From: R-RK-3 sp031399085
GTDB taxonomy: Bacteria; Pseudomonadota; Alphaproteobacteria; Rhizobiales; Rhodomicrobiaceae
DNA length: 64,000 nucleotides
NCBI GenBank assembly: GCA_031399085.1
Contig: JANNOQ010000061.1
Location: 1 to 64,000, forward strand
Direction: 5' to 3'
Position numbers and translations under genes: made by a program. Under the pieces are notes generated by a model, which searched no databases, was not told the DNA's origin, and worked only from the letters and a program-made list of their open reading frames with translations. The number at the start of each line of letters is the position of its first letter. Position 1 is the stretch's first letter. Of this stretch, positions 8,667 to 17,080 are shown in pieces.

Positions 8667-10469
8667 ATGACAGAGACAGCGATTTCCCTTGCCGCCGCGC
8701 ATCGGACCGGCAGCCTAGCCTTGCGCAGAACCATCGAGCGAAGCTTCGAACGCATTGACGCCGTTGGCGATCCTGCGATGTTCATTGCCTTGCGGGATCA
8801 AGCCGATCTGCTCGCCGAGGCGGAAGCGCTTGGCAAAAGGGATGGTGTTGATCTGCCATTATACGGCGTGCCGGTGGCGGTGAAGGACAATATCGACGTC
8901 GCCGGACTTCCCACCACGGCCGCCTGTCCCGCATTCTCATACACGCCCGACCTGGACGCGGTAGCCGTTGCGCACCTGAAGGCCGCGGGCGCCCTCATCA
9001 TCGGCAAGACCAATCTCGATCAATTCGCAACCGGCATCGTCGGAACGCGGTCGCCTTACGGCACGCCGCGCAACGCCTTGCGGCCCGACCTCATCCCTGG
9101 CGGATCGAGCTCGGGATCGGCCGTCGCCGTGGCGGCCGGCATCGTGCCGCTCGCGCTGGGAACGGACACTGCGGGCTCGGGCCGCGTGCCGGCCGGCCTC
9201 AACAACATTGTCGGGCTAAAGCCGAGCCTCGGCCTCGTCTCAGCGTCGGGCGTGGTTCCGGCTTGCCGCTCGCTCGATTGCGTGTCGATCTTCGCGCTCA
9301 CCGCCAGCGATGCTTTCGCCGCCTTGTCGGTCATCGCGGGGCAGGATGCCGGCGATCCGTTTTCGCGGACTCTGTCCCTGGGCGATCTGGCTACGATCCC
9401 TGCTGGCTTGCGGGTCGGCATTCCGAGGCGCGCTGATCGGCATTTCTTCGGCGATGGCGACGCGGAAACGGCTTTCCTGCAGGCGATCCGCCTCGTTGAG
9501 GGGATGGGCGCCAGCATTACCGAAATCGACCTGACGCCGTTCTTTGAGACCGCGCAGCTCCTCTATCACGGCCCGTGGGTCGCCGAGCGCACGGCGGCCG
9601 TCGGAGATTTCATCGCGCGGCATCCCGAGGCGATCCATCCGATTACCAAGACCATCATCGCCCAGGGCGTCGAAAAATCGGCCGTCGAGGCGTTTCGCGC
9701 CCTGTATCGCCTGCGCGCACTCAAGCGAGAAGCCGACAACAGCTTGCGCGGGATTGACAGCGTCATGGTACCGACAATACCCCGTCCCATAACGCTGGCT
9801 GAGCTGGAAGCCGATCCGATTGGACTGAACACGCAGCTCGGCACATATACCAATTTCGTTAATCTGCTCGATCTTGCCGCTATTGCGGTCCCAGCCACGA
9901 TCGGAGCGGATCGCAGACCGTTCGGCGTAACCTTCCTGGCGCCGGCAGGGCGGGACGCCGAACTCGCCAGCCTCGGCGCAGCGTTCCACGCGGCAAGCGG
10001 CCTGCCGCTCGGAGGGCTTGGCATTCCTCAGCCGCCGCATTCCGTGTCCGGCTCGGCGCTGCGAAGCGGTGAAATCGCTGTCGCCGTCGTCGGCGCGCAT
10101 CTTTCCGGAATGCCGCTCAATCATGAGCTGAAAAGCTTGAACGCGCGATATCTCGAAGACGCCGTCACGACGCCCGACTACCGGCTGTTTGCGCTTGGGA
10201 ACACCCAACCCGCAAAACCTGGATTGCTGCGGGTCGCGCAAGGGAGCGGGGCTGCCATCGCGCTCGAACTCTGGGCCATGGAGGCGGAAGCCTTCGGCCG
10301 GTTCGTCGCTTCCGTGCCGCCGCCGCTCTCATTCGGGACTATCATTTTGGCTGGCGGACGGCAGGTCAAGGGCTTCCTCGTGGAGGCGGAGGCCGTCGCC
10401 AATGCGCGCGACATCTCAAGCCATGGCGGCTGGCGAGCTTTTGTATCGGCCAACATGCCCGGAGCGTGA
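8667..10469 (+). CDS. atzF: Allophanate hydrolase (AtzF type)
   Basis: 600 residues. The amidase-signature domain (about 1-440) has the Ser-cisSer-Lys triad: Lys73 in AVKDN, the GGSSSGS stretch (about 145-151) and Ser171 in DTAGSGRVP. A second domain (about 460-600) matches the C-terminal domain of allophanate hydrolases that helps decarboxylate the product. The reaction is allophanate to ammonia and CO2, the last step of urea/cyanurate-type nitrogen release. ATG at 8667 (GGAG upstream) is preferred to the TTG at 8652. Its stop abuts that of the convergent GntR gene. Its neighbours atzG, atzE and atzH support the AtzF pathway role rather than the urea carboxylase pathway, since no urea carboxylase gene is seen. 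Confidence 0.9.
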   Translation: MTETAISLAAAHRTGSLALRRTIERSFERIDAVGDPAMFIALRDQADLLAEAEALGKRDGVDLPLYGVPVAVKDNIDVAGLPTTAACPAFSYTPDLDAVAVAHLKAAGALIIGKTNLDQFATGIVGTRSPYGTPRNALRPDLIPGGSSSGSAVAVAAGIVPLALGTDTAGSGRVPAGLNNIVGLKPSLGLVSASGVVPACRSLDCVSIFALTASDAFAALSVIAGQDAGDPFSRTLSLGDLATIPAGLRVGIPRRADRHFFGDGDAETAFLQAIRLVEGMGASITEIDLTPFFETAQLLYHGPWVAERTAAVGDFIARHPEAIHPITKTIIAQGVEKSAVEAFRALYRLRALKREADNSLRGIDSVMVPTIPRPITLAELEADPIGLNTQLGTYTNFVNLLDLAAIAVPATIGADRRPFGVTFLAPAGRDAELASLGAAFHAASGLPLGGLGIPQPPHSVSGSALRSGEIAVAVVGAHLSGMPLNHELKSLNARYLEDAVTTPDYRLFALGNTQPAKPGLLRVAQGSGAAIALELWAMEAEAFGRFVASVPPPLSFGTIILAGGRQVKGFLVEAEAVANARDISSHGGWRAFVSANMPGA

Positions 10470-11147
10470 TCAGATGCTGCTTGTGAAAGCCCCGTAAGCG
10501 GCGTGCACGCGCTCAATATGAACGCGCATCGCCGCAGCCGCCTCGGAGCGGCAGCCTGAAATGATGCTTTTTACGATCTCATCGTGCTCGGCATGGGACT
10601 TTTCCAGCCGCCCGAGGGTGGTGAACTGGGCGCGGCTGAACGGCGCGATGCGGGCCCGCGTTTCCGTCGTGATCTTCTCAAGATAGGCATTATGCGAGCC
10701 GGCGTAGATGGCCGAATGGAACTCCACGTTCAATTCATAATATCGCAGGGCGTCGCCGGCGCGGACAACCTTGCGCAGCGCCAGATGGACCTCCTGGAGT
10801 CGATCGCATTCCGCATCGGTCATGCGCTCGGCGGCGAATCCGGCGCAAATCATCTCCAACTCGCTGAGCGCCTCGAACATCCCCATGAGCTGCGCCTCGC
10901 CCGGCCGGGCGACAACGGCGCTGCGATGCGGGCGGACATCGACCAGGCCGCTTGCCGCGAGCAGGCGGATTGCCTCGCGCACCGGCGTTCTCGATACCTT
11001 GAAACGCTCGGCGAGTTCCGTCTCATCGAGCGCGATGCCGGGGGCCAGTTGCCCACGGACGATTTCGTCCGAGATGCGAAGCCGCAACCGCTCGGCCAGC
11101 GTCCTGGCCTCTCCCGTGGATGGCTGATCGTCCGGGGAACGGCTCAT
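10470..11147 (-). CDS. GntR-family transcriptional regulator, FadR/FCD subfamily
   Basis: 225 residues. Residues about 15-80 form the winged HTH (LRISDEIVRGQLAPGIALDETELAERFKVSRTPVREAIRLLAASGLV). Residues about 90-215 form the all-helical FCD effector domain with its usual metal-ligand pattern (ELNVEFHSAIYAGSHN...HAEHDEIVKSIISG). It sits between atzF and the transporter-atzGEH operon, so it is the likely local regulator responding to a pathway metabolite. A pair of direct repeats at 18802-18823 is a candidate target. Confidence 0.9.
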   Translation of the reverse strand: MSRSPDDQPSTGEARTLAERLRLRISDEIVRGQLAPGIALDETELAERFKVSRTPVREAIRLLAASGLVDVRPHRSAVVARPGEAQLMGMFEALSELEMICAGFAAERMTDAECDRLQEVHLALRKVVRAGDALRYYELNVEFHSAIYAGSHNAYLEKITTETRARIAPFSRAQFTTLGRLEKSHAEHDEIVKSIISGCRSEAAAAMRVHIERVHAAYGAFTSSI

Positions 11148-11163
11148 TTGCGAAAAGCGAAAT

Positions 11164-11232
11164 GCGGAAAAAAGTGGGCTGGTTTTCCGCTAGAATCCTG
11201 CTTTAAATGATTAAAATCGATCGCTGTCATGA
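11164..11232. repeat. Dispersed palindromic intergenic repeat, copy A (degenerate)
   Basis: A hairpin at 11164-11190 has stem GCGGAAAA/TTTTCCGC around a loop with the shared AAGTGG...GG core. A weaker AT-rich second part runs to about 11232. It shares its core with copies at 26569-26673 and 51848-51950. It lies between the GntR gene and atzH, touching the atzH stop codon. Confidence 0.65.
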
Positions 11233-11649
11233 TTGATCCAATCCACAATCATCGCGGTCTACGACGCGCGCTTCGTCGATCAGGCTGACATGGGCGGCGA
11301 CCACCTTCCATTCGTCGCCGAATTTCACCCAACTCTGCATCTGCCTGCCCACCTTGGCGGGATTGGCGGCGCGGTAAAACAGCGTCGATGCGGTGGCGAA
11401 CTCGCGGCCGTAGGTGGTGATCACGGTGCGCGAAAGATCGCGCGCAAGACCCTGCGGCGAGCGGCCGGCGCGAAAGGTTGCAATCTCCGCATGGCCGTAG
11501 AGGTTTTCGCCAGCGCCATAGCGGATGGTGCGCGGATCGTCACGAAACATCGCGTCCAGCGCTTCAACCTGGTTGCCCACAAGCGCCTGTTCATAGCGCT
11601 CAAAGGCAGCGCTCACCTCCTTCACCACGTCCGGCAAATCGACCTCCAT
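11227..11649 (-). CDS. atzH: AtzH-like decarboxylating amidohydrolase (DUF3225, NTF2 fold)
   Basis: 140 residues from the ATG at 11649, which has AGGAG at ideal spacing; the frame is open further upstream but without such a signal. NTF2-like features are VSAAFERYEQALVGNQVEALDAMF, then the conserved DDPRTIRYGAGENLYGHAEI and a C-terminal WKVVAAHVSLI strand. AtzH of Pseudomonas sp. ADP is reported to convert 1,3-dicarboxyurea to allophanate, with a Tyr and an Arg proposed as essential. Tyr19 and Arg43 here have the same 24-residue spacing, as I recall it. HpxZ of oxalurate breakdown is the same family and the main alternative. Last gene of the leftward operon. Confidence 0.85.
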   Translation of the reverse strand: MEVDLPDVVKEVSAAFERYEQALVGNQVEALDAMFRDDPRTIRYGAGENLYGHAEIATFRAGRSPQGLARDLSRTVITTYGREFATASTLFYRAANPAKVGRQMQSWVKFGDEWKVVAAHVSLIDEARVVDRDDCGLDQS

Positions 11650-11791
11650 CGGGTCTCCTAGAGCAAGATCGTTATCATTCGTCGCGCCGGACTTGATCCG
11701 GCGCCTAATGAGCTCACCGCTGGGCGCATTGATCCGCCAATAGCCCCCGGATCTTAGCTTCGCTTCGTCCGGGGCGACGCCGGTTTCCATC

Positions 11792-13192
11792 TCAATTGGT
11801 CCAGTCATAAAGGGCTGATCTGGGTGCGAGCGCGACACCTGCCTGTTCCAGCGCGTAGGCCGTCCGCAAAGCAAGATCCTCGCGCCAGGGTGCGGCAATG
11901 ATCTGCACCCCGATCGGCAGAGGCGAAAGCGGAACGGGAACGGCGACGACGGGCAGGCCGATGAAGGAAATCGGCTGGGTATACAGGCCTATATTCGGCC
12001 GCACCGGCATCTCCACGCCGTCGATGACGAAACTCTGCTGCCCAATCGCCGGGGCTGTGCAGGGGGTAGCAGGGGCAAGGATGATGTCCACCTGTTCGAA
12101 CAGCGTCAACACGGCTTGCCTGTACCATCGCCTGAATTTCTGCGCCTGCACCACCAGCGCCGCGGGAACGATTGCGCCTGCGATCAGCCGGTCGCGGACG
12201 GCAGGGTCGAAATCCCGCGCGCGCTTGCGCAGCCGGTCGAGATGAAGCGCCGCGCCTTCGGTCGCGGTAATGACGTAAGCCGCGCTGCGGGCGCGCTGGG
12301 CTTGGGGAATTTCGATCTCGTCGATAGCGCCGAGCGCGGTGGCAACGCGATCGAGCGCCGTCAGTGCCTCCGGAGTCGCGCCGCGTTTGAAATAGCCGCC
12401 CGCCACGGCAATACGCAGCCCTTGCGCGCCGCGCTGCAGATGAGGTGCGACTGGCTCGGCGGGGCGGTCCGAGCAGACCGGATCATTCGGATCAAAGCCC
12501 TGCATGGCGTCATAGGCGAGGGCGAGATCGCCCGAGGAGCGCGCCAGCGGTCCCAAATGGTCGAGGCTAGCGGCGAAGGGAAAGCTCCCCGCGCGCGACA
12601 GCCGGCCATAGGTCGGCTTTAATCCGAACAATCCGCAGAAGGATGCCGGCACGCGGATCGAGCCGTTGGTGTCCGATCCGAGCGATAAGGGCACCAATCC
12701 GCCTGCCACCGCCGCCCCCGAGCCGCCGGATGAGCCTCCAGCCATGCGCACGGTGTCATGCGGATTGCGCGATGGGCCGTCATGCAGGTTTTCGCCGGTA
12801 AAGTCATAGGCGTATTCGCCCATATTGAGCGCGCCAACGAGCACGCCCCCGGCCGCTTCCAGCCGCTGAATGAGCGGGCTGTCGGCTTGGGCTGGAGCGC
12901 GATCGCGATTGATCCGGGAGCCCGAGAGGGTTGGCAGGCCGGCGATGTCGAACAAATTCTTCACCGCGAATGGAACGCCCGCGAGCGGCCCCAGCGGCTC
13001 GCCTCCCGCGCGCGCCTCGTCGACAGCATGGGCTTTGGCGAGCGCGCGTTCAGCGGTGACGGTGGTGAAGGCGTTCAGCGGTCCGTCCCGTTCAGCGATT
13101 CTTGCGAGCGCGCCCTGCACCACGGTCAAGGCGGAAGTTTCACCCGCGGTCACAGCTTTCGCGATATCGCCCGCAGATGCCCATTCATTCAT
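11792..13192 (-). CDS. atzE: AtzE-type amidase (1-carboxybiuret hydrolase family)
   Basis: 466 residues, amidase-signature family. Catalytic set: Lys78 in FAVKNLFD, GGSSGGSG (about 152-159) and Ser178 in SDTNGSIRVP. AtzE works as a heterotetramer with the GatC-like AtzG, whose gene lies three bases upstream here. The natural substrate in this organism may be carboxybiuret or another ureido/oxalurate-type compound. With an adjacent peptide-type transporter and no cyanuric acid hydrolase gene (atzD) in the window, the substrate is open. ATG at 13192. Confidence 0.88.
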   Translation of the reverse strand: MNEWASAGDIAKAVTAGETSALTVVQGALARIAERDGPLNAFTTVTAERALAKAHAVDEARAGGEPLGPLAGVPFAVKNLFDIAGLPTLSGSRINRDRAPAQADSPLIQRLEAAGGVLVGALNMGEYAYDFTGENLHDGPSRNPHDTVRMAGGSSGGSGAAVAGGLVPLSLGSDTNGSIRVPASFCGLFGLKPTYGRLSRAGSFPFAASLDHLGPLARSSGDLALAYDAMQGFDPNDPVCSDRPAEPVAPHLQRGAQGLRIAVAGGYFKRGATPEALTALDRVATALGAIDEIEIPQAQRARSAAYVITATEGAALHLDRLRKRARDFDPAVRDRLIAGAIVPAALVVQAQKFRRWYRQAVLTLFEQVDIILAPATPCTAPAIGQQSFVIDGVEMPVRPNIGLYTQPISFIGLPVVAVPVPLSPLPIGVQIIAAPWREDLALRTAYALEQAGVALAPRSALYDWTN

Positions 13193-13195
13193 GTC

Positions 13196-13387
13196 TCATG
13201 CCCTGAAAATGGGAGCGGGCTCGGCCTCGTCGGCCAGTTCGAAATACGTGACTGACAAGGCGTGGCTCATGGTCGCTTCAAGATTGGCTTTGATCGCGGG
13301 CATCCAGGCGGGGTCGAGCGGGAGCGCCAGGGCTTTCGCGCCGGCATGAATAAAATCTTCAAGCGAGTCTTCGTCGGTTTCGGCCAT
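13196..13387 (-). CDS. atzG: AtzG-like GatC-type subunit (DUF4089)
   Basis: A small 63-residue protein (MAETDEDSLEDFIHAGAKALALPLDPAWMPAIKANLEATM...) with a C-terminal FELADEAEPAPIFRA, the segment that wraps the amidase partner as GatC does in GatCAB. ATG at 13387 has GGGAG six bases upstream. The stop is three bases from the atzE start, so the two subunits are probably co-translated. Confidence 0.87.
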   Translation of the reverse strand: MAETDEDSLEDFIHAGAKALALPLDPAWMPAIKANLEATMSHALSVTYFELADEAEPAPIFRA

Positions 13388-13403
13388 TGTCGTCTCCCGA
13401 CCG

Positions 13404-15116
13404 TCACATCGGCGGATGCGGAATCGCCGCCAGGAGCTGGCGGGTATAGTCATGCTGCGGCGCCGACATCACGCGCTCCGCAGGCCCTTCTTCGACGATC
13501 TTGCCGCTTTTCATCACGATCACCCGGTCGCAAAGCAGGCGGACGACATTGAGGTCGTGCGAGACAAAGAGATAGCTCATTCCCAGCGTCTCCTTCAACT
13601 CCTGCAGAAGATTCAGCACAACCGCTTGCACAGATACGTCCAGCGCCGCCGTCGGTTCGTCGAGGATCACGAGGTCTGGGCGCAGCGCGATGGCGCGGGC
13701 GATGCCGACGCGCGCCTTCTGGCCGCCGGAAAGCTGATGCGGAAAGCGGCCCAGCAATTCGGCGGGCAGCCCCACCTGCCGCGCCAGGTCCTCGCAACGC
13801 GCACGGACAGCCTTCCTACTCTTTTCCTTGCCGAGTTGCAAAATCGGGTCGGCGATGGCCCGCGCGGCGGTGAAGCGCGGATTGAGGCTGTCGGTTGCAT
13901 CCTGAAACACCATCTGGATGCGCTTGCGCTGCGGCAGCCGGGCAAAGCTGCGCGCCGGGATCGCGCCGATGTCCTCGCCGTCGAACAGGATACGTCCGCC
14001 GCTCACGTCGATCAGCCGCATCAGCATGGTGGAGGTGGTGGATTTGCCGCAACCGGATTCGCCGACCAGCCCGACGCTTTCGCCGCGGGCGATGGAAAAG
14101 CTGATGCCGTCCACGGCGCGGAACGGCGGCGGCGTTTCGATTTCGCTGTTGCGGTTAAACAGCCGGGCGAACGGGCCGCCCCCGGTTTTGCGGGGATATT
14201 CCTTCACCAGGTTTTCAACGAGCAACAGCGGTTCGTTCCGGCCGTCACCGGCTGCGGCCCAACCGTTCGGCTTGGCTGGGGCGGCGGCCCCGTTGCCCTC
14301 CGGCAGCAGGTCCCGGAGATGCGCGCCGACCCTTGGCGTTGCGCGCATCAGCTTGCGCGTATAGGCGTGCGCGGGCGCCTTGAAAATCATCTCGGCGGCG
14401 GCGGTTTCCACCACCCGCCCTTTCTCCATCACCACCACGCGGTCGCAATAGGCGGCGGCCAGGCCCAGATCGTGAGTGATGAGGATGGTCGACATGCCGC
14501 GTTCGCGCGTCAGCTCGGTCATCAAATCCATCACCGTTTTCTGCGTGGTGACGTCGAGGCCGGTGGTCGGCTCGTCGGCGATGAGCAGTTGCGGCCGGCA
14601 GGCGAGGGCGAGCGCAATCACCACGCGCTGGCACATGCCGCCGGACAGCTCGAACGGAAAGGCGTGATAGCGCTCGGCGGGATTGGCAATGCGCACCTTC
14701 TCCAGACACGCGATAGCCATGTCCTTGGCGTTCTTCGAAACGGCCAGCGCGTGCTCGCGCAGCACATCCTCGATCTGATGGCCGACCTTGCGGATCGGGT
14801 TGAGCGCCGCGCGGGGGTTTTGGAAGACCATCGAGATCTCCCGGCCGCGCAGATCGCGCATGTATTTTTCACTCGCCGCCCCGACATTGACGCCGCCGAA
14901 TGTCACCGAGCCTTCCGCGATGCGGCCGGCCCGGTCGAGAATGCGCATGACCGCATAGGAGGTGACGGATTTGCCCGAGCCGGACTCGCCGACGATGCCG
15001 AGCGTTTCGCCTTTGGCGACGCTGATGTCGATATGCTGGACTGCGCGAACCTTGCCGCGCCGCGTCGCAAATTCCACCGTCAGATCGCGGATGTCGAGTA
15101 GGGGAATGGGGGTCAT
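13404..15116 (-). CDS. Peptide-type ABC transporter, fused double ATPase (DppD-DppF like)
   Basis: 570 residues made of two complete nucleotide-binding domains. NBD1 has Walker A GESGSGKS (43-50), signature LSGGMCQR and Walker B LLIADEPTT. NBD2 has GESGCGKS (about 350), signature LSGGQKAR and LVILDEPTA. Each ends with the oligopeptide-binding-ATPase tail. The linker (GAAAPAKPNGWAAAGDG) is low complexity. It energises the two permeases encoded just upstream. ATG at 15116 has GAGGAGG upstream and lies 10 bases from the permease stop. Confidence 0.92.
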   Translation of the reverse strand: MTPIPLLDIRDLTVEFATRRGKVRAVQHIDISVAKGETLGIVGESGSGKSVTSYAVMRILDRAGRIAEGSVTFGGVNVGAASEKYMRDLRGREISMVFQNPRAALNPIRKVGHQIEDVLREHALAVSKNAKDMAIACLEKVRIANPAERYHAFPFELSGGMCQRVVIALALACRPQLLIADEPTTGLDVTTQKTVMDLMTELTRERGMSTILITHDLGLAAAYCDRVVVMEKGRVVETAAAEMIFKAPAHAYTRKLMRATPRVGAHLRDLLPEGNGAAAPAKPNGWAAAGDGRNEPLLLVENLVKEYPRKTGGGPFARLFNRNSEIETPPPFRAVDGISFSIARGESVGLVGESGCGKSTTSTMLMRLIDVSGGRILFDGEDIGAIPARSFARLPQRKRIQMVFQDATDSLNPRFTAARAIADPILQLGKEKSRKAVRARCEDLARQVGLPAELLGRFPHQLSGGQKARVGIARAIALRPDLVILDEPTAALDVSVQAVVLNLLQELKETLGMSYLFVSHDLNVVRLLCDRVIVMKSGKIVEEGPAERVMSAPQHDYTRQLLAAIPHPPM

Positions 15117-15126
15117 GGGAGCCTCC

Positions 15127-16017
15127 TCAGGTGCGCCGCTGCGGATCGACGATATCGCGAAGGCCATCGCCAAGCAGGTTGAAGCAGAAAACGGCGATCA
15201 TCAGCGCAAGGCCCGGGAAGAAGGCGATCCACCATTCGCCGGAGACCATGAAGGCCGCGCCTTCCGCGACCAGGATGCCCCATTCCGCGGTCGGCGGCCG
15301 CACGCCGAGGCCAATGAAGGACAGCCCGGCGGCGTTAAGGATCGCATAGCCCATCGTTAGCGACATCTGCACGATCATGATCGGCATGATGTTGGGCAGA
15401 ATATGCGCCAGCAGAATGCGCCCCTCGCTGTTTCCCGAGAGGCGCGCGGCCTGCACATAGCCGGCCTCGCGGCGGACATTGGCCTCGGCGCGGGCGACGC
15501 GGGCGTAGAGTGGAAAGTTCACGATGGCTGTCGCCAGCACGATGTTTTCCACCGTGTTGCCAAGCGCCGCGACGATGCCCATCGCCAGAACGAACAGCGG
15601 GAACGCCATGATCGTATCGGTGAGACGGCTGACGATGCGGTCGGTCCAGCCGCCGAAGAAACCTGCCGCGACGCCCGCCAGCCCGCCCATCAGTAAGACC
15701 AACACGACCGAGAAAATCGCGATCAGGAAATCGAGCCGCGTGGCAACGATGACGCGGCTGAACACGTCGCGGCCGAGCTGATCGGTGCCGAACCAATGCC
15801 GGGTGGAGGGCGCTTGCAAGGCGGCCGCCGTGTCGCTGGCGAGCGGATCGTAGGGCACGATGTAAGGCCCGATCGCCGCCGTGACGACGATCAGCAGGAA
15901 CAGCGCGAAGGCAAAGCCCGTCACCGGATTTTCACCGAGCACATAGCGCGCATGGGCGAAAGCGCTGGCAAGGCCGGACGGCGCGGGCGTCACGGCGTCG
16001 GTTGTTGCGTCGGTCAT
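15127..16017 (-). CDS. Peptide-type ABC transporter permease (DppC like)
   Basis: 296 residues. A cytoplasmic N-terminus is followed by FAFALFLLIVVTAAIGPYI, the OppC-type periplasmic loop with HWFGTDQLGRDVFSRVI, and further membrane helices carrying the EAA-loop region (ARLSGNSEGRILLAHILPNIMPI). It forms the channel with the DppB-like subunit, whose stop overlaps this ATG as ATGA. Confidence 0.92.
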   Translation of the reverse strand: MTDATTDAVTPAPSGLASAFAHARYVLGENPVTGFAFALFLLIVVTAAIGPYIVPYDPLASDTAAALQAPSTRHWFGTDQLGRDVFSRVIVATRLDFLIAIFSVVLVLLMGGLAGVAAGFFGGWTDRIVSRLTDTIMAFPLFVLAMGIVAALGNTVENIVLATAIVNFPLYARVARAEANVRREAGYVQAARLSGNSEGRILLAHILPNIMPIMIVQMSLTMGYAILNAAGLSFIGLGVRPPTAEWGILVAEGAAFMVSGEWWIAFFPGLALMIAVFCFNLLGDGLRDIVDPQRRT

Positions 16018-17027
16018 GCCTCGATCCTTACGCGCGGGTCGATCAGCCCATAAAGGATGTCGATCGTCAGATTGAGCGCCACATACATCACCGCCATGGT
16101 CAGCACGAAGCCCTGGACGGGGGCGAAGTCGGAGGAAATCAGCGCCTCCACCGCGTAGGAGCCGATGCCTGGCCAGGCGAAGACCTTCTCAACCAGCACA
16201 TTCGCGCCGAGCAGGAAGGAAAATACCATGCCAAGCGTGGTGACGACCGGCAGCAGGGCGTTGCGAAGCGCATAGGTGATGATGACAGTGGTGGGCGCGA
16301 GGCCGCTTGCGCGAGCCGTGCGCACAAAATCCGAAGCCAGCACCGCCAGCATCGAGGCGCGAGTGATACGCGCGATCGGCGCGATGGAGAAGATGCCGAG
16401 CGTGAGCGCGGGCAGGACGATCTGCTTCAGGCTCGCCCAAAAGACCTCCCCGTCACCGATCAGGAGGCTGTCGATCAAGTAAAAGCCGGTGACGGTAGGC
16501 GGCGCGCTGTAGAAGAAATCCAGCCGTCCGAGCGGGGCGGGCGCCCAGCCGAGCAGATAATAAAACACATAGACAAGGATCAGGCCGGTGAAAAATACCG
16601 GCAAGGAGACGCCGGCCGTCGCGACCACCCGGCAGGCATGGTCGACGAGCGAACCCGGCTTCAGCGCCGCGAAAACGCCGAGCGGTACGGCGAGCGCAAT
16701 CGAAAAGATCAGGCCGAGCAGCGTCAACTCCGCCGAGGCGGGAAGCCGCGCTGCGATGTCCTGGGTGACGCGCTGGCCCGTCGTCAGCGAAACGCCGAGA
16801 TCGCCCCGCGCCAGATCGCCCACATAGCGGACGAATTGCACCGGCAAGGGCTGGTCGAGGCCGAGCTGCTTGCGCACCTCCTCCACAGCCTCGGGCGTGG
16901 CAGCCGCGCCGGCGAAATAGGCCGCCGGATCGCCGGGAAGCGCCCGCGTCAGCAGGAATGTCACGATGACGACGCCGATCAGGCTCGGAATAACCGTCGT
17001 CAGCCGTTTCAAAATCATCACCAGCAT
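16014..17027 (-). CDS. Peptide-type ABC transporter permease (DppB like)
   Basis: 337 residues with about six membrane helices, beginning ILKRLTTVIPSLIGVVIVTFLLTRALPGDPA, the hallmark N-terminus of DppB/OppB permeases. The EAA loop is near RASGLAPTTVIITYALRNALLPVVT. ATG at 17027 lies 53 bases after the SBP stop. Second gene of the transporter-atzGEH operon. Confidence 0.92.
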   Translation of the reverse strand: MLVMILKRLTTVIPSLIGVVIVTFLLTRALPGDPAAYFAGAAATPEAVEEVRKQLGLDQPLPVQFVRYVGDLARGDLGVSLTTGQRVTQDIAARLPASAELTLLGLIFSIALAVPLGVFAALKPGSLVDHACRVVATAGVSLPVFFTGLILVYVFYYLLGWAPAPLGRLDFFYSAPPTVTGFYLIDSLLIGDGEVFWASLKQIVLPALTLGIFSIAPIARITRASMLAVLASDFVRTARASGLAPTTVIITYALRNALLPVVTTLGMVFSFLLGANVLVEKVFAWPGIGSYAVEALISSDFAPVQGFVLTMAVMYVALNLTIDILYGLIDPRVRIEA

Positions 17028-17080
17028 GGACCGGCCTCCTCAAATCACTTGGCTGTCAATTGGTTCCACCCAAGCCGCCT

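Noticed and set aside
13416..15101. 561-codon open frame on the plus strand
   Set aside because: Antisense shadow of the double ABC ATPase gene; His/Arg/Gly-rich with no domain, produced by GC-rich codon use.
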